From Povalibacter uvarum (lineage in GTDB: Bacteria > Pseudomonadota > Gammaproteobacteria > Steroidobacterales > Steroidobacteraceae), in NCBI RefSeq assembly GCF_014202975.1, contig NZ_JACHHZ010000002.1:558001-622000 (forward strand): DNA of 64,000 nucleotides, read 5' to 3'. The notes under the pieces were generated by a model. It saw nothing but the letters and a program-made list of their open reading frames with translations. It was not told where the DNA came from and ran no database searches. Of the stretch, positions 1-8,606 are shown in pieces. Each line of letters starts with the position of its first letter. Position 1 is the stretch's first letter. The translations under genes and the position numbers were made by a program.

Positions 1-2
1 CG

Positions 3-212
3 GAGAACCGCTGGGGAACGCTCACGAGGGACGCCGGGGCACGGACGATCGAATCCGCGCGCGGCACGTGGGTACGGTTCTATGAACGGATGCGCAGCGC
101 AATCGAGAACAATGACCCCGAGCCGGTGACGGCGAGCGAGGCGGCGCTGATTCTGAGGGTGATCGAGGCGGCGCAGCGCAGCAGCAGCGAGGGACGACGC
201 GTCGATCTTTGA
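3..212 (+). CDS. Gfo/Idh/MocA-type oxidoreductase, C-terminal end (5' truncated by window edge)
   Basis: Only the last 69 codons are present; the frame is open from the left edge to TGA at 210-212. The translation reads [16 protein letters not shown], then a proline-valine, an alanine-rich helix ([14 protein letters not shown]) and the ending GRRVDL. This matches the usual C-terminus of NAD(P)-dependent Gfo/Idh/MocA sugar or inositol dehydrogenases: FY..L..AI.....PV....A....IIE.A..SS..G..V.L. The nucleotide-binding fold and catalytic lysine lie outside the window, so substrate and cofactor cannot be stated. Family assignment rests on the tail alone. Confidence 0.6.
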   Translation, partial: ENRWGTLTRDAGARTIESARGTWVRFYERMRSAIENNDPEPVTASEAALILRVIEAAQRSSSEGRRVDL

Positions 213-294
213 AGCTCCGCCGGAGTCGATGACTTCACCGATCCCGGCGGGCGGTTTATTCTTGTTCGATTACCGGATCACCTGCGAACAAATC

Positions 295-777
295 ATGCCC
301 TCCTTCGACATCGTCTCCGAGCTGAACGCGCACGAAGTGTCCAACGCGCTCGACCAGGCCAGCCGTGAAGTTTCCACGCGGTTCGACTTCAAGGGGACCA
401 ACGCAAAATTCGAACTGAAGGAATTCGTCATCACGATGACGGCGCAGGCCGACTTCCAGCTGAAGCAGATGCTCGACATCCTGCGCCTCAAGCTCAGCAA
501 GCGCGGCATCGATGTGATGTGCATGAAGATCGACGATCCCGTCATGAGCGGCCAGACCGCCAAGCAGGTCGTCACCCTCCGAGAGGGCATCGACACGGAG
601 CTCGGCAAGAAGATCCAGCGCCTGATCAAGGACTCGAAACTGAAAGTACAGGCCGCGATCCAGGACAAGCAGGTCCGCGTCACGGGCAAGAGCCGTGATG
701 AGCTGCAGGAGACGATCGCGCTGATCCGGGGAGCGAAGCTGGAGTTGCCGTTTCAGTTCACGAACTTCAGGGATTGA
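295..777 (+). CDS. yajQ: YajQ family nucleotide-binding protein
   Basis: The protein has 160 aa, the normal length for YajQ, and begins with the family signature MPSFDIVSE. The open frame extends 22 codons upstream, but that stretch is unlike the family, so ATG at 295 is chosen. YajQ proteins are small cytoplasmic proteins with two ferredoxin-like folds; members bind nucleotides, and in some bacteria cyclic di-GMP. The family features seen are a [13 protein letters not shown] segment near residue 30, [16 protein letters not shown] mid-protein and a C-terminal [10 protein letters not shown] stretch. Its 3' end overlaps that of the convergent NADH dehydrogenase gene by 11 bases. A c-di-GMP riboswitch in the same window makes a signalling role worth testing. 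Confidence 0.93.
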   Translation: MPSFDIVSELNAHEVSNALDQASREVSTRFDFKGTNAKFELKEFVITMTAQADFQLKQMLDILRLKLSKRGIDVMCMKIDDPVMSGQTAKQVVTLREGIDTELGKKIQRLIKDSKLKVQAAIQDKQVRVTGKSRDELQETIALIRGAKLELPFQFTNFRD

Positions 778-2032
778 CGTCCTTCGAGTACGCCCGCCAC
801 TCCTTTCCCACGATCAACCTCGCGCCCCGCGTGAAGGTCATATACGACCACGCCCACTGGACCAGCACGATCACGCGATTGCGGAAACCGCTGAGGCGGT
901 AGATGTGAACGAGCAGCCAGACCCACCAGGCCATCCAGCCTGAGAGCTTGAAGCCGAAGATTTCGCAGATGGCACGGCTGCGGCCGATCGTTGCCAGCTG
1001 GCCGAGGTTGCGATAGCGAAATGGAGTGCGCGCGCGGCCACGAAGATCGTTGTGAATCATGTCAGCGGCGTAGACGCCCTGCTGCATCGCTACGAGCGCG
1101 ACGCCGGGCAGCGGCTTGCCGTCTTCGCCCGCGCTGTGTGCGAGATCGCCGGTGATGAACACTTCGGGGTGGTCCGGCACGGTGAGGTCGGGATTGACGA
1201 CGACACGGCCGACCGAATCGAGCGGTACGCCGAGCGTTCGGCCGATGTCGGCCGCTCGCACGCCGGCGGCCCAAAGCACGGTCGATGCATTGATCTGTTC
1301 GTTGCCAATCACCACGCCTTCGCTGCTGACGTTCGTCACGCGCGCAGCAGTCCACACCTGCACACCTAGCGATTCGAGATCACGCATGGCGCGTGCGGCG
1401 AGTTTCGCATCGAAGGAAGGCAGAATCCTCGGACCGGCTTCGACGAGCATGACTCGGGTCTGCCGCGGATCGATGGCTCGAAAATCCCGCGCGAGCGTGT
1501 AGCGGCTCATCTCCCCGATCGCGCCTGCGAGTTCGACGCCGGTGGGCCCGCCGCCAACGACAACGAACGTCAGATGACGGCGACGGGTATCGGGGTTGCT
1601 TTCGCGTTCCGCCGCTTCGAAGGCCTCGAGAACGCGGCGACGGATTTCGGTCGCCTGCGGGAGATTCTTCAGGCCTGGCGCGTGCGCCTCCCATTCCTCG
1701 TGACCGAAGTACGCATGCTGGGCACCGCATGCGAGCAGCAGATAGTCATAGGGAAACTCGCCGCTGTCGGTGACAACACGCTTCGACGCGAGATCGATTC
1801 GTTCCGCGCTCGCCTTGATCACCCGCGCATTGCCGCGGGAAAGCAGACTGCGGATCGGCGCCGCGATCTCCGCCGGGCTGAGCGCAGCCATCGCAACCTG
1901 GTAGAGCAGCGGTTGAAAGAGATGATGGTTCTCACGATCGATGACCGTGATGTCGACATCCTTGAACTTGCGCATGCAACGCGCAGCGTTCAACCCGGCG
2001 AAACCTGCGCCGACGATGACGATCTTCTTCAA
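767..2032 (-). CDS. ndh: Type II NADH dehydrogenase (NDH-2), NAD(P)/FAD-dependent
   Basis: A 421-aa single-subunit, non-proton-pumping NADH:quinone oxidoreductase on the cytoplasmic face of the inner membrane. The N-terminal FAD-binding Rossmann motif is [14 protein letters not shown] second dinucleotide motif, [14 protein letters not shown] near residue 160, binds NADH. The C-terminal FAD contact VFITGDLAH lies near residue 290. The segment [16 protein letters not shown] near residue 375 is the hydrophobic, amphipathic membrane anchor typical of NDH-2. Length is normal. The gene starts four bases after the stop of the Nudix gene, so the two are probably co-transcribed leftward. Confidence 0.93.
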   Translation of the reverse strand: MKKIVIVGAGFAGLNAARCMRKFKDVDITVIDRENHHLFQPLLYQVAMAALSPAEIAAPIRSLLSRGNARVIKASAERIDLASKRVVTDSGEFPYDYLLLACGAQHAYFGHEEWEAHAPGLKNLPQATEIRRRVLEAFEAAERESNPDTRRRHLTFVVVGGGPTGVELAGAIGEMSRYTLARDFRAIDPRQTRVMLVEAGPRILPSFDAKLAARAMRDLESLGVQVWTAARVTNVSSEGVVIGNEQINASTVLWAAGVRAADIGRTLGVPLDSVGRVVVNPDLTVPDHPEVFITGDLAHSAGEDGKPLPGVALVAMQQGVYAADMIHNDLRGRARTPFRYRNLGQLATIGRSRAICEIFGFKLSGWMAWWVWLLVHIYRLSGFRNRVIVLVQWAWSYMTFTRGARLIVGKEWRAYSKDVNP

Positions 2033-2036
2033 GGGA

Positions 2037-2474
2037 TCACCCCGCTTTGCTTTGAACGCCGTTCATCCGCGCTCGCGCCCATTCGAGCACCGGCTCGACG
2101 CGCGGCGACACCAGCTTCATGGCGCCATCGAAATCGACCCAGCGGTACTCGTTGTGCTCCGGTCGACCCAGCTCTTCGATCACGGGCAACGTGACATCGG
2201 TGGTACGGGTGCGAGCGACGTAATAACGGGCGACCTTGCCGCGGCTGTAAGGACCGGTCTCGGTGTGATCCTGGCCCCAGACGAATTCGAGGTCTTCGAT
2301 GAGCGATTCCTCGCGGACTTCGCGGATCGCGGCAGCAAGCGGCTCCTCACCGGATTCCACCATTCCTTTCGGAAAGTCCCAGTGATTGAAGGCACGCAAC
2401 AACAGGAAGCGCCAGCCGTCGGAGGTCTCTCGCGCGACCACCACGCCGGCAGACAATCTCGTGGTACGGGGCAT
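2037..2474 (-). CDS. Nudix hydrolase (bis(5'-nucleosyl)-tetraphosphatase-like)
   Basis: A 145-aa Nudix pyrophosphohydrolase. The Nudix box GMVESGEEPLAAAIREVREE follows the GX5EX7REUXEE pattern, but the last conserved Gly is Leu (REESLIED). The start MPRTTRLSAGVVVAR at 2474 is preferred over a 14-codon upstream extension, because Ap4A-type Nudix proteins begin just before SAGVVV. The segment FPKGMVE resembles Ap4A hydrolases and RppH relatives, so dinucleoside polyphosphates or a similar nucleotide substrate are likely; substrate is inferred only from family. It lies four bases upstream of ndh. Confidence 0.85.
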   Translation of the reverse strand: MPRTTRLSAGVVVARETSDGWRFLLLRAFNHWDFPKGMVESGEEPLAAAIREVREESLIEDLEFVWGQDHTETGPYSRGKVARYYVARTRTTDVTLPVIEELGRPEHNEYRWVDFDGAMKLVSPRVEPVLEWARARMNGVQSKAG

Positions 2475-2680
2475 GGACGCAGTATAGCGGAAGGTCTTCG
2501 CCGCTCGAATGCACAACTGCGCGATCGACCAGCTGCTGCGGCAATCACGGATGCATACAGGCCGCGCCGCCCGGCGGCGACTGCGTCAATCGTCCTGCGG
2601 ATTTCCATAGGGTGCGGCTATCGCTCATCCATGGCATGATGCCCTTGCCTCATACCCAGGAACTTGCCGCCGATTTCCCG

Positions 2681-3571
2681 ATGAATCTCCGCGATCTGAA
2701 GTACTTCGTGGCGCTGGCCGACACACGCCACTTCGGCAAGGCCGCCGAGCGCTCGTTCGTGAGCCAGCCGACGCTGTCGGCCCAGATCAAGAAGCTGGAG
2801 AACTATCTCGGTGTACAACTGATCGAGCGGCAGCCCCGCAAGGTGACGCTGACCGAGACGGGGATGAAGATCCTGCCGGTCGCGCGCCGCATCCTGCAGG
2901 AAAGCGAAGAGATCGTTTCGCTCGCACGGCACGAACACGACCCGCTCGCCGGCAAGCTCAAGATCGCGCTCATTCCGACCATCGGCCCGTACCTGCTGCC
3001 GCTGATCACGCGGAAGCTTCGCAAACAGCTGCCGCGACTCAAGCTCATGCTCTATGAGTACCAGACCAACCCGCTGCTCGATCGTTTGCGTGACGGCGAG
3101 ATCGAGCTCGGCATTCTCGCGCTGCCCGTGCCTCATGACGGGCTCGAAACGCGGCCATTGTACGAAGAGCCTTTCACGGTCGCCGTTCCGAACCAGCATG
3201 CTCTCGCCAAGCGCAACAACGTCAAGCTCGACGATCTCACGGGCGAGAATCTGCTGCTGCTCGAAGACGGCCACTGCCTGCGCGATCAGGCGCTCGACGT
3301 GTGCAGCAAGATCGATGTGAAGGAGAGCGAGGACTATCGGGCGACGAGCCTCGAAACGTTGCGTCAGATGGTCGCCGCCGGTCTCGGCATCACGTTGTTG
3401 CCAGAGCTCGCGACTCGCGGTCCGTTCGGCTCCGGACATGGGCTCACCGTCAAATCCTTCGCTCGACCCGTGCCGACGCGAACTGTCGGCGCGGTCTGGC
3501 GCAAGAGCAGTGCCCGCTCGGCGGCAATCGATGCGGTCTGCGAAATCATCCGCACGACGATGCAGGAGTGA
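2681..3571 (+). CDS. oxyR: LysR-type hydrogen peroxide sensor OxyR
   Basis: A 296-aa LysR-family transcription factor. Start MNLRDLKYFVALAD at 2681 is the canonical LysR start; 23 upstream codons are unlike the family. The N-terminal winged helix-turn-helix contains FGKAAERSFVSQPTLSAQI. The sensor segment LLLLEDGHCLRDQALDVC places cysteines exactly at residues 199 and 208, the positions of the redox pair in E. coli OxyR, so disulfide peroxide sensing is expected. Known family role: activation of catalase, AhpC and iron-protection genes. No peroxidase gene is adjacent; the large catalase lies 40 kb away. Four bases after its stop a periplasmic copper chaperone begins, suggesting co-transcription. 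Confidence 0.95.
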   Translation: MNLRDLKYFVALADTRHFGKAAERSFVSQPTLSAQIKKLENYLGVQLIERQPRKVTLTETGMKILPVARRILQESEEIVSLARHEHDPLAGKLKIALIPTIGPYLLPLITRKLRKQLPRLKLMLYEYQTNPLLDRLRDGEIELGILALPVPHDGLETRPLYEEPFTVAVPNQHALAKRNNVKLDDLTGENLLLLEDGHCLRDQALDVCSKIDVKESEDYRATSLETLRQMVAAGLGITLLPELATRGPFGSGHGLTVKSFARPVPTRTVGAVWRKSSARSAAIDAVCEIIRTTMQE

Positions 3572-3575
3572 TTCG

Positions 3576-4010
3576 ATGCGAAAGTGGCTAGCCGGCTTTG
3601 CGATGCTCGCCCTGGTGGCGTGTACCCAATCGCCGCAGTCCGGTATCGAAGTAAAGGATGCCTGGTCCCCGGCGGCACCACCGGGCGCCGCCGCCATCGC
3701 GGTGTACGCCAAGATCGTCGTGCACAAGGACGACACGCTGCTGAAAGTCTCCTCTTCGCGCGCTGCCGTTGCCGAAGTCCATAACACGTTCGAAGAAGGC
3801 GGCATGATGCGGATGCGTCCGGTCGGGCAACTCGACCTGAAGCGCGGCGAAGCCATAAGCCTCCAGCCCGGCGGCATGCACCTGATGCTGATGGGCGTGA
3901 GCGAGCCGCTTGCCCCTGGCGCCGCGCTGGATGTGACTTTTCATTTCGCGAACGCGGGCGACGTGACGGCAACCGCCGAAGTCACGGCTCCGGGCGAACC
4001 CGCGCATTAA
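3576..4010 (+). CDS. Periplasmic copper chaperone PCuAC, lipoprotein-type
   Basis: A 144-aa exported protein with signal MRKWLAGFAMLALVACTQ; the lipobox cysteine (LVAC) predicts lipid anchoring. It carries the full PCuAC copper-binding signature H-X10-M-X21-H-X-M: His in EVHN, Met in MRM eleven residues later, then HLM after exactly 21 residues. PCuAC proteins bind Cu(I) in the periplasm and help load the CuA centre of cytochrome oxidase. Start ATG 3576 is four bases after oxyR, whose last codons overlap the likely ribosome site (GCAGGAG). Partners normally found nearby (Sco, CopC) are absent. Confidence 0.9.
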   Translation: MRKWLAGFAMLALVACTQSPQSGIEVKDAWSPAAPPGAAAIAVYAKIVVHKDDTLLKVSSSRAAVAEVHNTFEEGGMMRMRPVGQLDLKRGEAISLQPGGMHLMLMGVSEPLAPGAALDVTFHFANAGDVTATAEVTAPGEPAH

Positions 4011-4229
4011 CCATTCCGTCATCCTTGTCGGCGAAGCGTGCCTTTCGGCATGACGTCCGGCTGAAGCCGGACCCACAGGAAGACTCGAACGCACTGGGCG
4101 TTTCTGTCATCCCCGCGGACGCGGGGATCCATCGGAGAAGACATGGATTCCCGCTTTCGCGGGAATGACATGGGCTTCCCTTTTCCTCCGAACCAACCGC
4201 CAACCGCTAACCGCCAACCGCTTCTCTCC
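4011..4229. repeat. Intergenic repeat cluster: GTCCGGC palindrome, CCCGC palindromes, AACCGC heptads
   Basis: No gene is seen. Three dispersed repeat kinds follow one another. A GTCCGGCTGAAGCCGGAC palindrome lies at 4055-4072. A pair of CCCGC inverted repeats at about 4106-4170 is separated by an ATGGATTC-type spacer. A heptad array of AACCGC plus T or C lies at about 4194-4223. Relatives of each occur elsewhere in the window. The palindromes could act as REP-like or terminator-like hairpins after the PCuAC gene. Confidence 0.8.
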
Positions 4230-4230
4230 G

Positions 4231-4257
4231 TGTCATCTATCCGTCATCGCTCCGTCA
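4231..4257 (+). promoter_or_regulatory. Candidate PhoB (Pho box) site
   Basis: Three GTCA cores recur at exact 11-base spacing: TGTCATCTATC at 4231, CGTCATCGCTC at 4242 and CGTCAC at 4253. This fits the PhoB pattern of 7-base half-sites with 4-base spacers; about 14 of 18 positions match the E. coli Pho box. It lies about 55-80 bases before the start codon of the exported choice-of-anchor I protein. Phosphate control is inferred from the sequence pattern only. Confidence 0.5.
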
Positions 4258-4310
4258 CACACCGCCCCTAGCGTGCCCTCGCTTGAAAAATCATTACGAG
4301 GGGCATCTCC

Positions 4311-5906
4311 ATGAAGGCTTTCCTGTCCGCACTGGCGCTCGGCGCCAGTGCGCTCCCTGCGGCTGCGTCTGGCGAACACGGACTGACGCTCAAGCCGCTC
4401 GATACCTATGAGTCCGGCATCTTTGCGGAGGGCGCTGCGGAAATCGTTGCCTGGGACGGCTACACACAGCGCATCTTCGTCGTGAACGCCGCGGCGGTGA
4501 CCGTCGACGTTCTCGATGGCTCGAAGCCGAATGATCTGCGCAAGATCGATGCGATCGACGCCTCGGCCTTCGGCGGCTTCGCCAACAGCGTTGCAGTTCA
4601 TGGAGATGTGCTGGCGGTCGCAATCGAATCCGCCGACAAGCAGGCCAACGGCCTCGTCGCCCTTTATCGAACGAAGGACCTCAAGCTGCTGAACACGGTT
4701 CCTGTCGGCGCGTTGCCCGACATGGTCACGTTCGATGAGACCGGCCGCTACATCCTGGTCGCCAACGAAGGCGAACCGAACGCCGACTACAGTGTCGATC
4801 CGGCGGGCTCGGTCAGCATCATCGACCTCAAGCGCGGCGCCAAGCACGCCACTGTCCGTCATGCGACGTTCGATGCATTCAACGACAAGGCGGATGAACT
4901 GCGTGCCGCGGGCGTTCGCCTCTACGGCCCGAACGCGACCGTAGCCCAGGACGTCGAGCCTGAATACATCACGACTTCCGGCGGCAAGGCATACGTGACG
5001 CTGCAGGAAGCGAATGCTGTCGCCGTCGTCGATATCGCCCGCGCAACCGTGACGAAGATCCTGCCGCTCGGCTACAAGGATCACAGCCTGCCCGGCAACG
5101 GCCTCGATCCGAGCGATCGCGACAGCGCCGTCGCCATCGCGAACTGGCCGGTGTTCGGCATCTATTCACCCGACGCCATCAACTCGTACAGCTATCGGGG
5201 CAAGACATATCTCGTCACCGCGAACGAAGGTGACACGCGCGCCTACGACACGTTCAACGAAGAAGTACGCGTTGGCGCGAGCGCGGTGAAGCTCGATGCG
5301 ACGGCATTCCCGAACGCATCGGCCCTCAAGGCGAATGCAGCGCTGGGCCGTCTCACCGTCACCAACACGCTGGGCGACACCGACGGCGATGGCGACTACG
5401 ACGCGCTCTACGTTCCTGGCGGCCGCTCCTTCTCGATCTGGAGCAGCGACGGCAAGCAGGTGTTCGACAGCGGCAGCGACTTCGAGTCGATCACCGCGAA
5501 CCTCCTGCCGGGCGCTTTCAACAGCAATCACGAGGAACAGCCGAGCGCGGACACGCGCAGCGACAACAAGGGTCCGGAACCCGAAGGCCTGGCGATCGGC
5601 GAATACCTGGGCCGCACGTACGCCTTCGTCGGACTCGAGCGGACCAGCGGCGTCATGATCTATGACATCACCAATCCGCGCGATGTCACGTTCGTCGACT
5701 ACGTCAATCGCCGCGACTTCACCGTGCCAGTGTGCATCACCGACGCCGAGGACGAATGCGCTGCCTCGAATCCGGCAGCCGGTGACCTGGGACCGGAAGG
5801 CCTGACGTTCGTGCCGTGGGACTGCAGCCCGACCGGCCGCCCGCTGCTGATCGTCGGCAATGAGATCAGCGGATCGACGACGGTTTACGAACTGGCGAGG
5901 AAGTAA
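4311..5906 (+). CDS. Exported choice-of-anchor I family protein (beta-propeller, alkaline-phosphatase-associated type)
   Basis: A 531-aa secreted protein with signal MKAFLSALALGASALPAAASG. The whole mature chain matches the choice-of-anchor I / mesenchyme-specific glycoprotein-like layout: LKPLDTYESGIF, then AAEIVAWDGYTQRIFVVN, repeated propeller blades with VTFDETGRYILVANEGEPN, a DGDYDALYVPGGRSFSIW block and the ending GPEGLTFVPWD. Homologues are often annotated as phosphatases or phytase-like, but the catalytic activity is not established. No C-terminal anchor (LPXTG, PEP-CTERM or long hydrophobic helix) is visible, so it is probably periplasmic or released. RBS GAGGGG lies upstream, and the Pho-box-like triplet suggests induction in phosphate starvation. 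Confidence 0.85.
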   Translation: MKAFLSALALGASALPAAASGEHGLTLKPLDTYESGIFAEGAAEIVAWDGYTQRIFVVNAAAVTVDVLDGSKPNDLRKIDAIDASAFGGFANSVAVHGDVLAVAIESADKQANGLVALYRTKDLKLLNTVPVGALPDMVTFDETGRYILVANEGEPNADYSVDPAGSVSIIDLKRGAKHATVRHATFDAFNDKADELRAAGVRLYGPNATVAQDVEPEYITTSGGKAYVTLQEANAVAVVDIARATVTKILPLGYKDHSLPGNGLDPSDRDSAVAIANWPVFGIYSPDAINSYSYRGKTYLVTANEGDTRAYDTFNEEVRVGASAVKLDATAFPNASALKANAALGRLTVTNTLGDTDGDGDYDALYVPGGRSFSIWSSDGKQVFDSGSDFESITANLLPGAFNSNHEEQPSADTRSDNKGPEPEGLAIGEYLGRTYAFVGLERTSGVMIYDITNPRDVTFVDYVNRRDFTVPVCITDAEDECAASNPAAGDLGPEGLTFVPWDCSPTGRPLLIVGNEISGSTTVYELARK

Positions 5907-6046
5907 GAGAAGCTGGCTAGCTGTTAGCCAGCCAGCCAGAGAGAGATTAAGGATCGACTCTGACTGTGGGTCCGGCTCAGCCGGACCCACAAGGCCGGCG
6001 TTCTGGCTAGTTGGCCAACGGCCGGCCGGCCAGCTGGCTTCCTTCC
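5907..6046. repeat. Repeat cluster with a perfect 27-base palindrome and GCTAGC/GGCCGGCC tracts
   Basis: A CTGGCTAGCTGTTAGCCAGC-like tract begins right after the stop codon. At 5965-5991 there is a perfect palindrome with 13-base arms (TGTGGGTCCGGCT and its complement) around a single central base. A second GCTAGTTGGCC / GGCCGGCC tract runs to about 6045. No gene is present. The strong symmetry suggests a hairpin at the 3' end of the preceding transcript. Confidence 0.8.
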
Positions 6047-6049
6047 GAT

Positions 6050-6104
6050 TTGCCGTGTCCCGCCTGACACCTATATATAGAGGGCTCTTCTCCGTCCGAG
6101 CCCT
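6050..6104 (+). promoter_or_regulatory. Candidate promoter and leader hairpin before the LCAT-like gene
   Basis: TTGCCG (6050-6055) and TATATA (6072-6077), spaced by 16 bases, resemble a sigma-70 promoter; the AT-rich TATATATAG is striking in this GC-rich DNA. It is followed by an inverted repeat (AGGGCTC 6081-6087, GAGCCCT 6098-6104) ending three bases before the start codon. No Shine-Dalgarno is visible, so the leader hairpin occupies the ribosome site. Confidence 0.4.
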
Positions 6105-6107
6105 GCG

Positions 6108-7358
6108 ATGCCGAACCCCGCCAATCCGCCCAGCATCGGCGACCTGCACGACGAACAGATCGTCGCCCTGCTGCGAACCGGGGCCCATGCGGCATTGCTG
6201 TCCGCATATTTCGGCGACATCGCCTATCGTGAGTTGAGCCAGCTGGCGCGGCTCGCGGCGATCCGGCGCAACGACAACGGCGATCCTGTCCTCATACTTC
6301 CCGGCGTGATGGGTTCGCGGCTGGAGGATTCGAGCGCATCGCCCGCCTCGCTGATCTGGCTGCATCCAGCAGCGATCGGCGAAGGCCTGCTGTCGCAACT
6401 CGCGCTGCCGGGTTCTCAATCGATGCGCGCGAGCGGCGTCATGTTGCCGGGATACCTCAAGCTGAAGTTGTCTCTCGAGAGCGCCGGCTTCAGGCCTCTC
6501 TTCCACCCGTTCGACTGGCGCAAGGATCTGCTCACGCTCGGTGATGAGCTTCTGGCGACCGTCGAGAAGCTCAAGGGCCCTGTGTCCGTCGTTGCCCACA
6601 GCATGGGTGGGGTCGTCGCGCGGGCTGCGCTGCGCAAGGACAAATCGCGGCGCATTGCGAAGCTGATCCAGCTCGGCGCACCGAACCGCGGATCGTTCGC
6701 ACCAGTGCAGGCACTTCGCGCCGTCTATCCGACCGTCCGCAAGATTGCCGCGCTGGATTTTCGTCACACTGCCGAAGAGCTGGCGCGCGATGTGTTTCAC
6801 ACGCTTGCTGGCCTGTATCACCTGCTGCCGGACGGCGATCAGGATTTCTTCGACGTCGCACGTTGGCCGCGCGATCAGTTGGCGCCGAACGCCCAGATGC
6901 TCGCCGATGCGCGCACCGCTCGCGCATTGCTCGCACCCGCGGATGATCGGTGCTATCTCATCGCTGGCGTGAATCAGGAAACAGTCGTTGCGGCGGACCT
7001 GCGCGATTCGCAGTTCGAGTACACGATCCGGCGGGATGGTGATGGCACAGTTCCTCTCGCTCTCGCGCAATGGCGGGGAGCGCAGACCTGGTACGTCGAG
7101 GAGAATCACGGCGGGCTGACCAACAACAATTCCGTCCTGGCCGCCGTGGATGATCTCCTTCGCTCCGGCAGCACCTCACGCCTGACGGATCGCGCGCCAG
7201 CCACGGATCGCGATTCCGGTCGCCGCGTCACCGACGCGGAACTGCGTCGCGAGGCAGTGACAAAGGTGCGATGGGACACGCTGTCCCTCGACAGTCGACG
7301 CCGCATTCTCGATCCGGTGATCACGCCGGAGTTCAAGAAGGAAGTGGATAGCGGATAG
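6108..7358 (+). CDS. Lecithin:cholesterol acyltransferase-like alpha/beta hydrolase
   Basis: A 416-aa protein of the LCAT/phospholipid-acyltransferase-like hydrolase family. ILPGVMGSRLED near residue 64 is the typical first strand and oxyanion turn. The nucleophile elbow is AHSMGG, with Ser165. Asp and His candidates lie towards the C-terminus (the GDGTVPLALAQW and VEENHGGL regions). There is no clear signal peptide, so it may be cytoplasmic, unlike many lipases. Start ATG 6108 follows a promoter-like TATATA and a leader hairpin. The final codons (VDSG then TAG) run into an AGCGGATAGCGG repeat. Substrate is unknown; an ester or lipid is likely. Confidence 0.8.
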   Translation: MPNPANPPSIGDLHDEQIVALLRTGAHAALLSAYFGDIAYRELSQLARLAAIRRNDNGDPVLILPGVMGSRLEDSSASPASLIWLHPAAIGEGLLSQLALPGSQSMRASGVMLPGYLKLKLSLESAGFRPLFHPFDWRKDLLTLGDELLATVEKLKGPVSVVAHSMGGVVARAALRKDKSRRIAKLIQLGAPNRGSFAPVQALRAVYPTVRKIAALDFRHTAEELARDVFHTLAGLYHLLPDGDQDFFDVARWPRDQLAPNAQMLADARTARALLAPADDRCYLIAGVNQETVVAADLRDSQFEYTIRRDGDGTVPLALAQWRGAQTWYVEENHGGLTNNNSVLAAVDDLLRSGSTSRLTDRAPATDRDSGRRVTDAELRREAVTKVRWDTLSLDSRRRILDPVITPEFKKEVDSG

Positions 7359-7644
7359 CGGATGGTGACTGGTCAGAGAAGGCCATGCCTGATGCGCAGG
7401 CTATTCACTCACTAAGAGCCCTCGCTCGATTAAGTAAAGCGGCATTACGAAGCCGCTCATTCCGCGCTCAAGCCTGGGGAGCCCCGGACGATATCTGGCT
7501 TAGCGCCTCGGGTTTTCCCCGTCAGCCTTGCGTGAGCGGGGCGCGCTGCCTTCTCGTCACTCCCGCGAAAGCGGGAGTCCATCCGAAGCCCGGCATGGAT
7601 TCCCGCGTGCGTGGGAATGACGGAATCGTTGCCAAGGAGAAATC
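7341..7644. repeat. Intergenic region with AGCGGAT repeat and CCCGC repeat pair
   Basis: The hydrolase stop codon lies inside a short AGCGGATAGCGGAT repeat (7344-7362). A CCCGCGAAAGCGGGA palindrome and its CCCGCGTGCGTGGG partner, separated by a GGCATGGATT-type spacer, occupy 7556-7627. Between them are small inverted repeats such as AGCGGC...GCCGCT near 7437-7457. No convincing coding sequence is seen. Confidence 0.65.
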
Positions 7645-8490
7645 GTGTCCTGGTCGCCCTCCACATCCCTGCTCCCGCACGCAGTCGCGCTCGCGACCAC
7701 AGTGCTATTGAGCAGTTGCGGTGGCGGAGGTGGCGACGCTGCACCTGCGAGTCCGGCAACTGTCACTCCGCCGCTCCGTGCGGTCGAGCAGTCTGACCTT
7801 CAGATCGCGCAGTTGCTTTACACAGGAACGCCGCGAACACCTGTCGGTTTCGAGGAAGACGCACCGGGCGCGGGTCATGTCTCCACTGCTCACCTGAAGA
7901 ACACCGATATCGATGCGTCGCTCGTCGCGTCGCAGCCGCAGTACGAGTTGTGTACTGATGACTGGAACGAAGCGCTCGCCTGGTCCGAGGCTCACGCGCA
8001 AAGCGCGTCGCAGTACGCGGACCTCGTGGTCACTGAAGACACATCGAAATACTTCGAGTTTGGGCGTTCGCGCGCCGGCGAGCCCGATCTCACCTTGCGG
8101 GAACGCGTCTTCAAGTGCACGTACGTGAACCGCACCAACGCTAACCTGCGCGTTGCGGAAGGCTCGGCCGGTCAACTCAATCATCGCCCGCTCACCGCGA
8201 ATGAGCTGCAGTCTCTGGGTGAGTATCTGTGGCAGTTCACGAGCTACAACAACTTCGGTCATGCGGTGCTCAAGAGCAGCACCTCGAACGCCACGACATC
8301 GCTCTCACACACGCTCATCATTGCGAGCCTGGTTCGCGACGGATATTCCACCAACTGCGATCGCGTTGACGTAGTCGCCTGGCGCCATTCAGCGAGTACC
8401 GCTACCGGCGAGTTGCTGCTCGATCTCGAAACGCTATGGAGCTTCGGCGCTCGCGAGACTGCGGGCACAGCGACGCTCTGCAATCAGTAG
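7645..8490 (+). CDS. Lipoprotein of unknown function
   Basis: A 281-aa protein with an N-terminal hydrophobic stretch and lipobox LLSSCGGGGG, so it is expected to be a lipid-anchored envelope protein. Start is GTG 7645, preceded by AAGGAGA at a good distance. The polyglycine after the lipid cysteine is a common outer-membrane linker. The mature part holds several cysteines (ELCTDDW, VFKCTYVN, TNCDRVD, TLCNQ) that could form disulfides, and a helical central region. I do not recognise a functional domain. It stands alone between a repeat cluster and the isochorismatase-like gene. Confidence 0.7.
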   Translation: MSWSPSTSLLPHAVALATTVLLSSCGGGGGDAAPASPATVTPPLRAVEQSDLQIAQLLYTGTPRTPVGFEEDAPGAGHVSTAHLKNTDIDASLVASQPQYELCTDDWNEALAWSEAHAQSASQYADLVVTEDTSKYFEFGRSRAGEPDLTLRERVFKCTYVNRTNANLRVAEGSAGQLNHRPLTANELQSLGEYLWQFTSYNNFGHAVLKSSTSNATTSLSHTLIIASLVRDGYSTNCDRVDVVAWRHSASTATGELLLDLETLWSFGARETAGTATLCNQ

Positions 8491-8606
8491 TCCTCAGCAG
8501 ATCCGCACGCGGATACCAGTCCGAGCACGCTCGCGCAATCCACGGCGGCTCCCCACAAGTAACGTTCCGCCGGTGCGGCATTCGCCGCCTCCCTTGAGGA
8601 ACGTTC

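Noticed and set aside
2618-3877. Minus-strand open frame of 419 codons over oxyR
   Set aside because: Antisense to a certain oxyR gene; composition typical of a shadow frame.
5166-7109. Long minus-strand open frame of 647 codons
   Set aside because: It lies antisense to the choice-of-anchor I and LCAT-like genes, has no family features and reflects high third-position GC.
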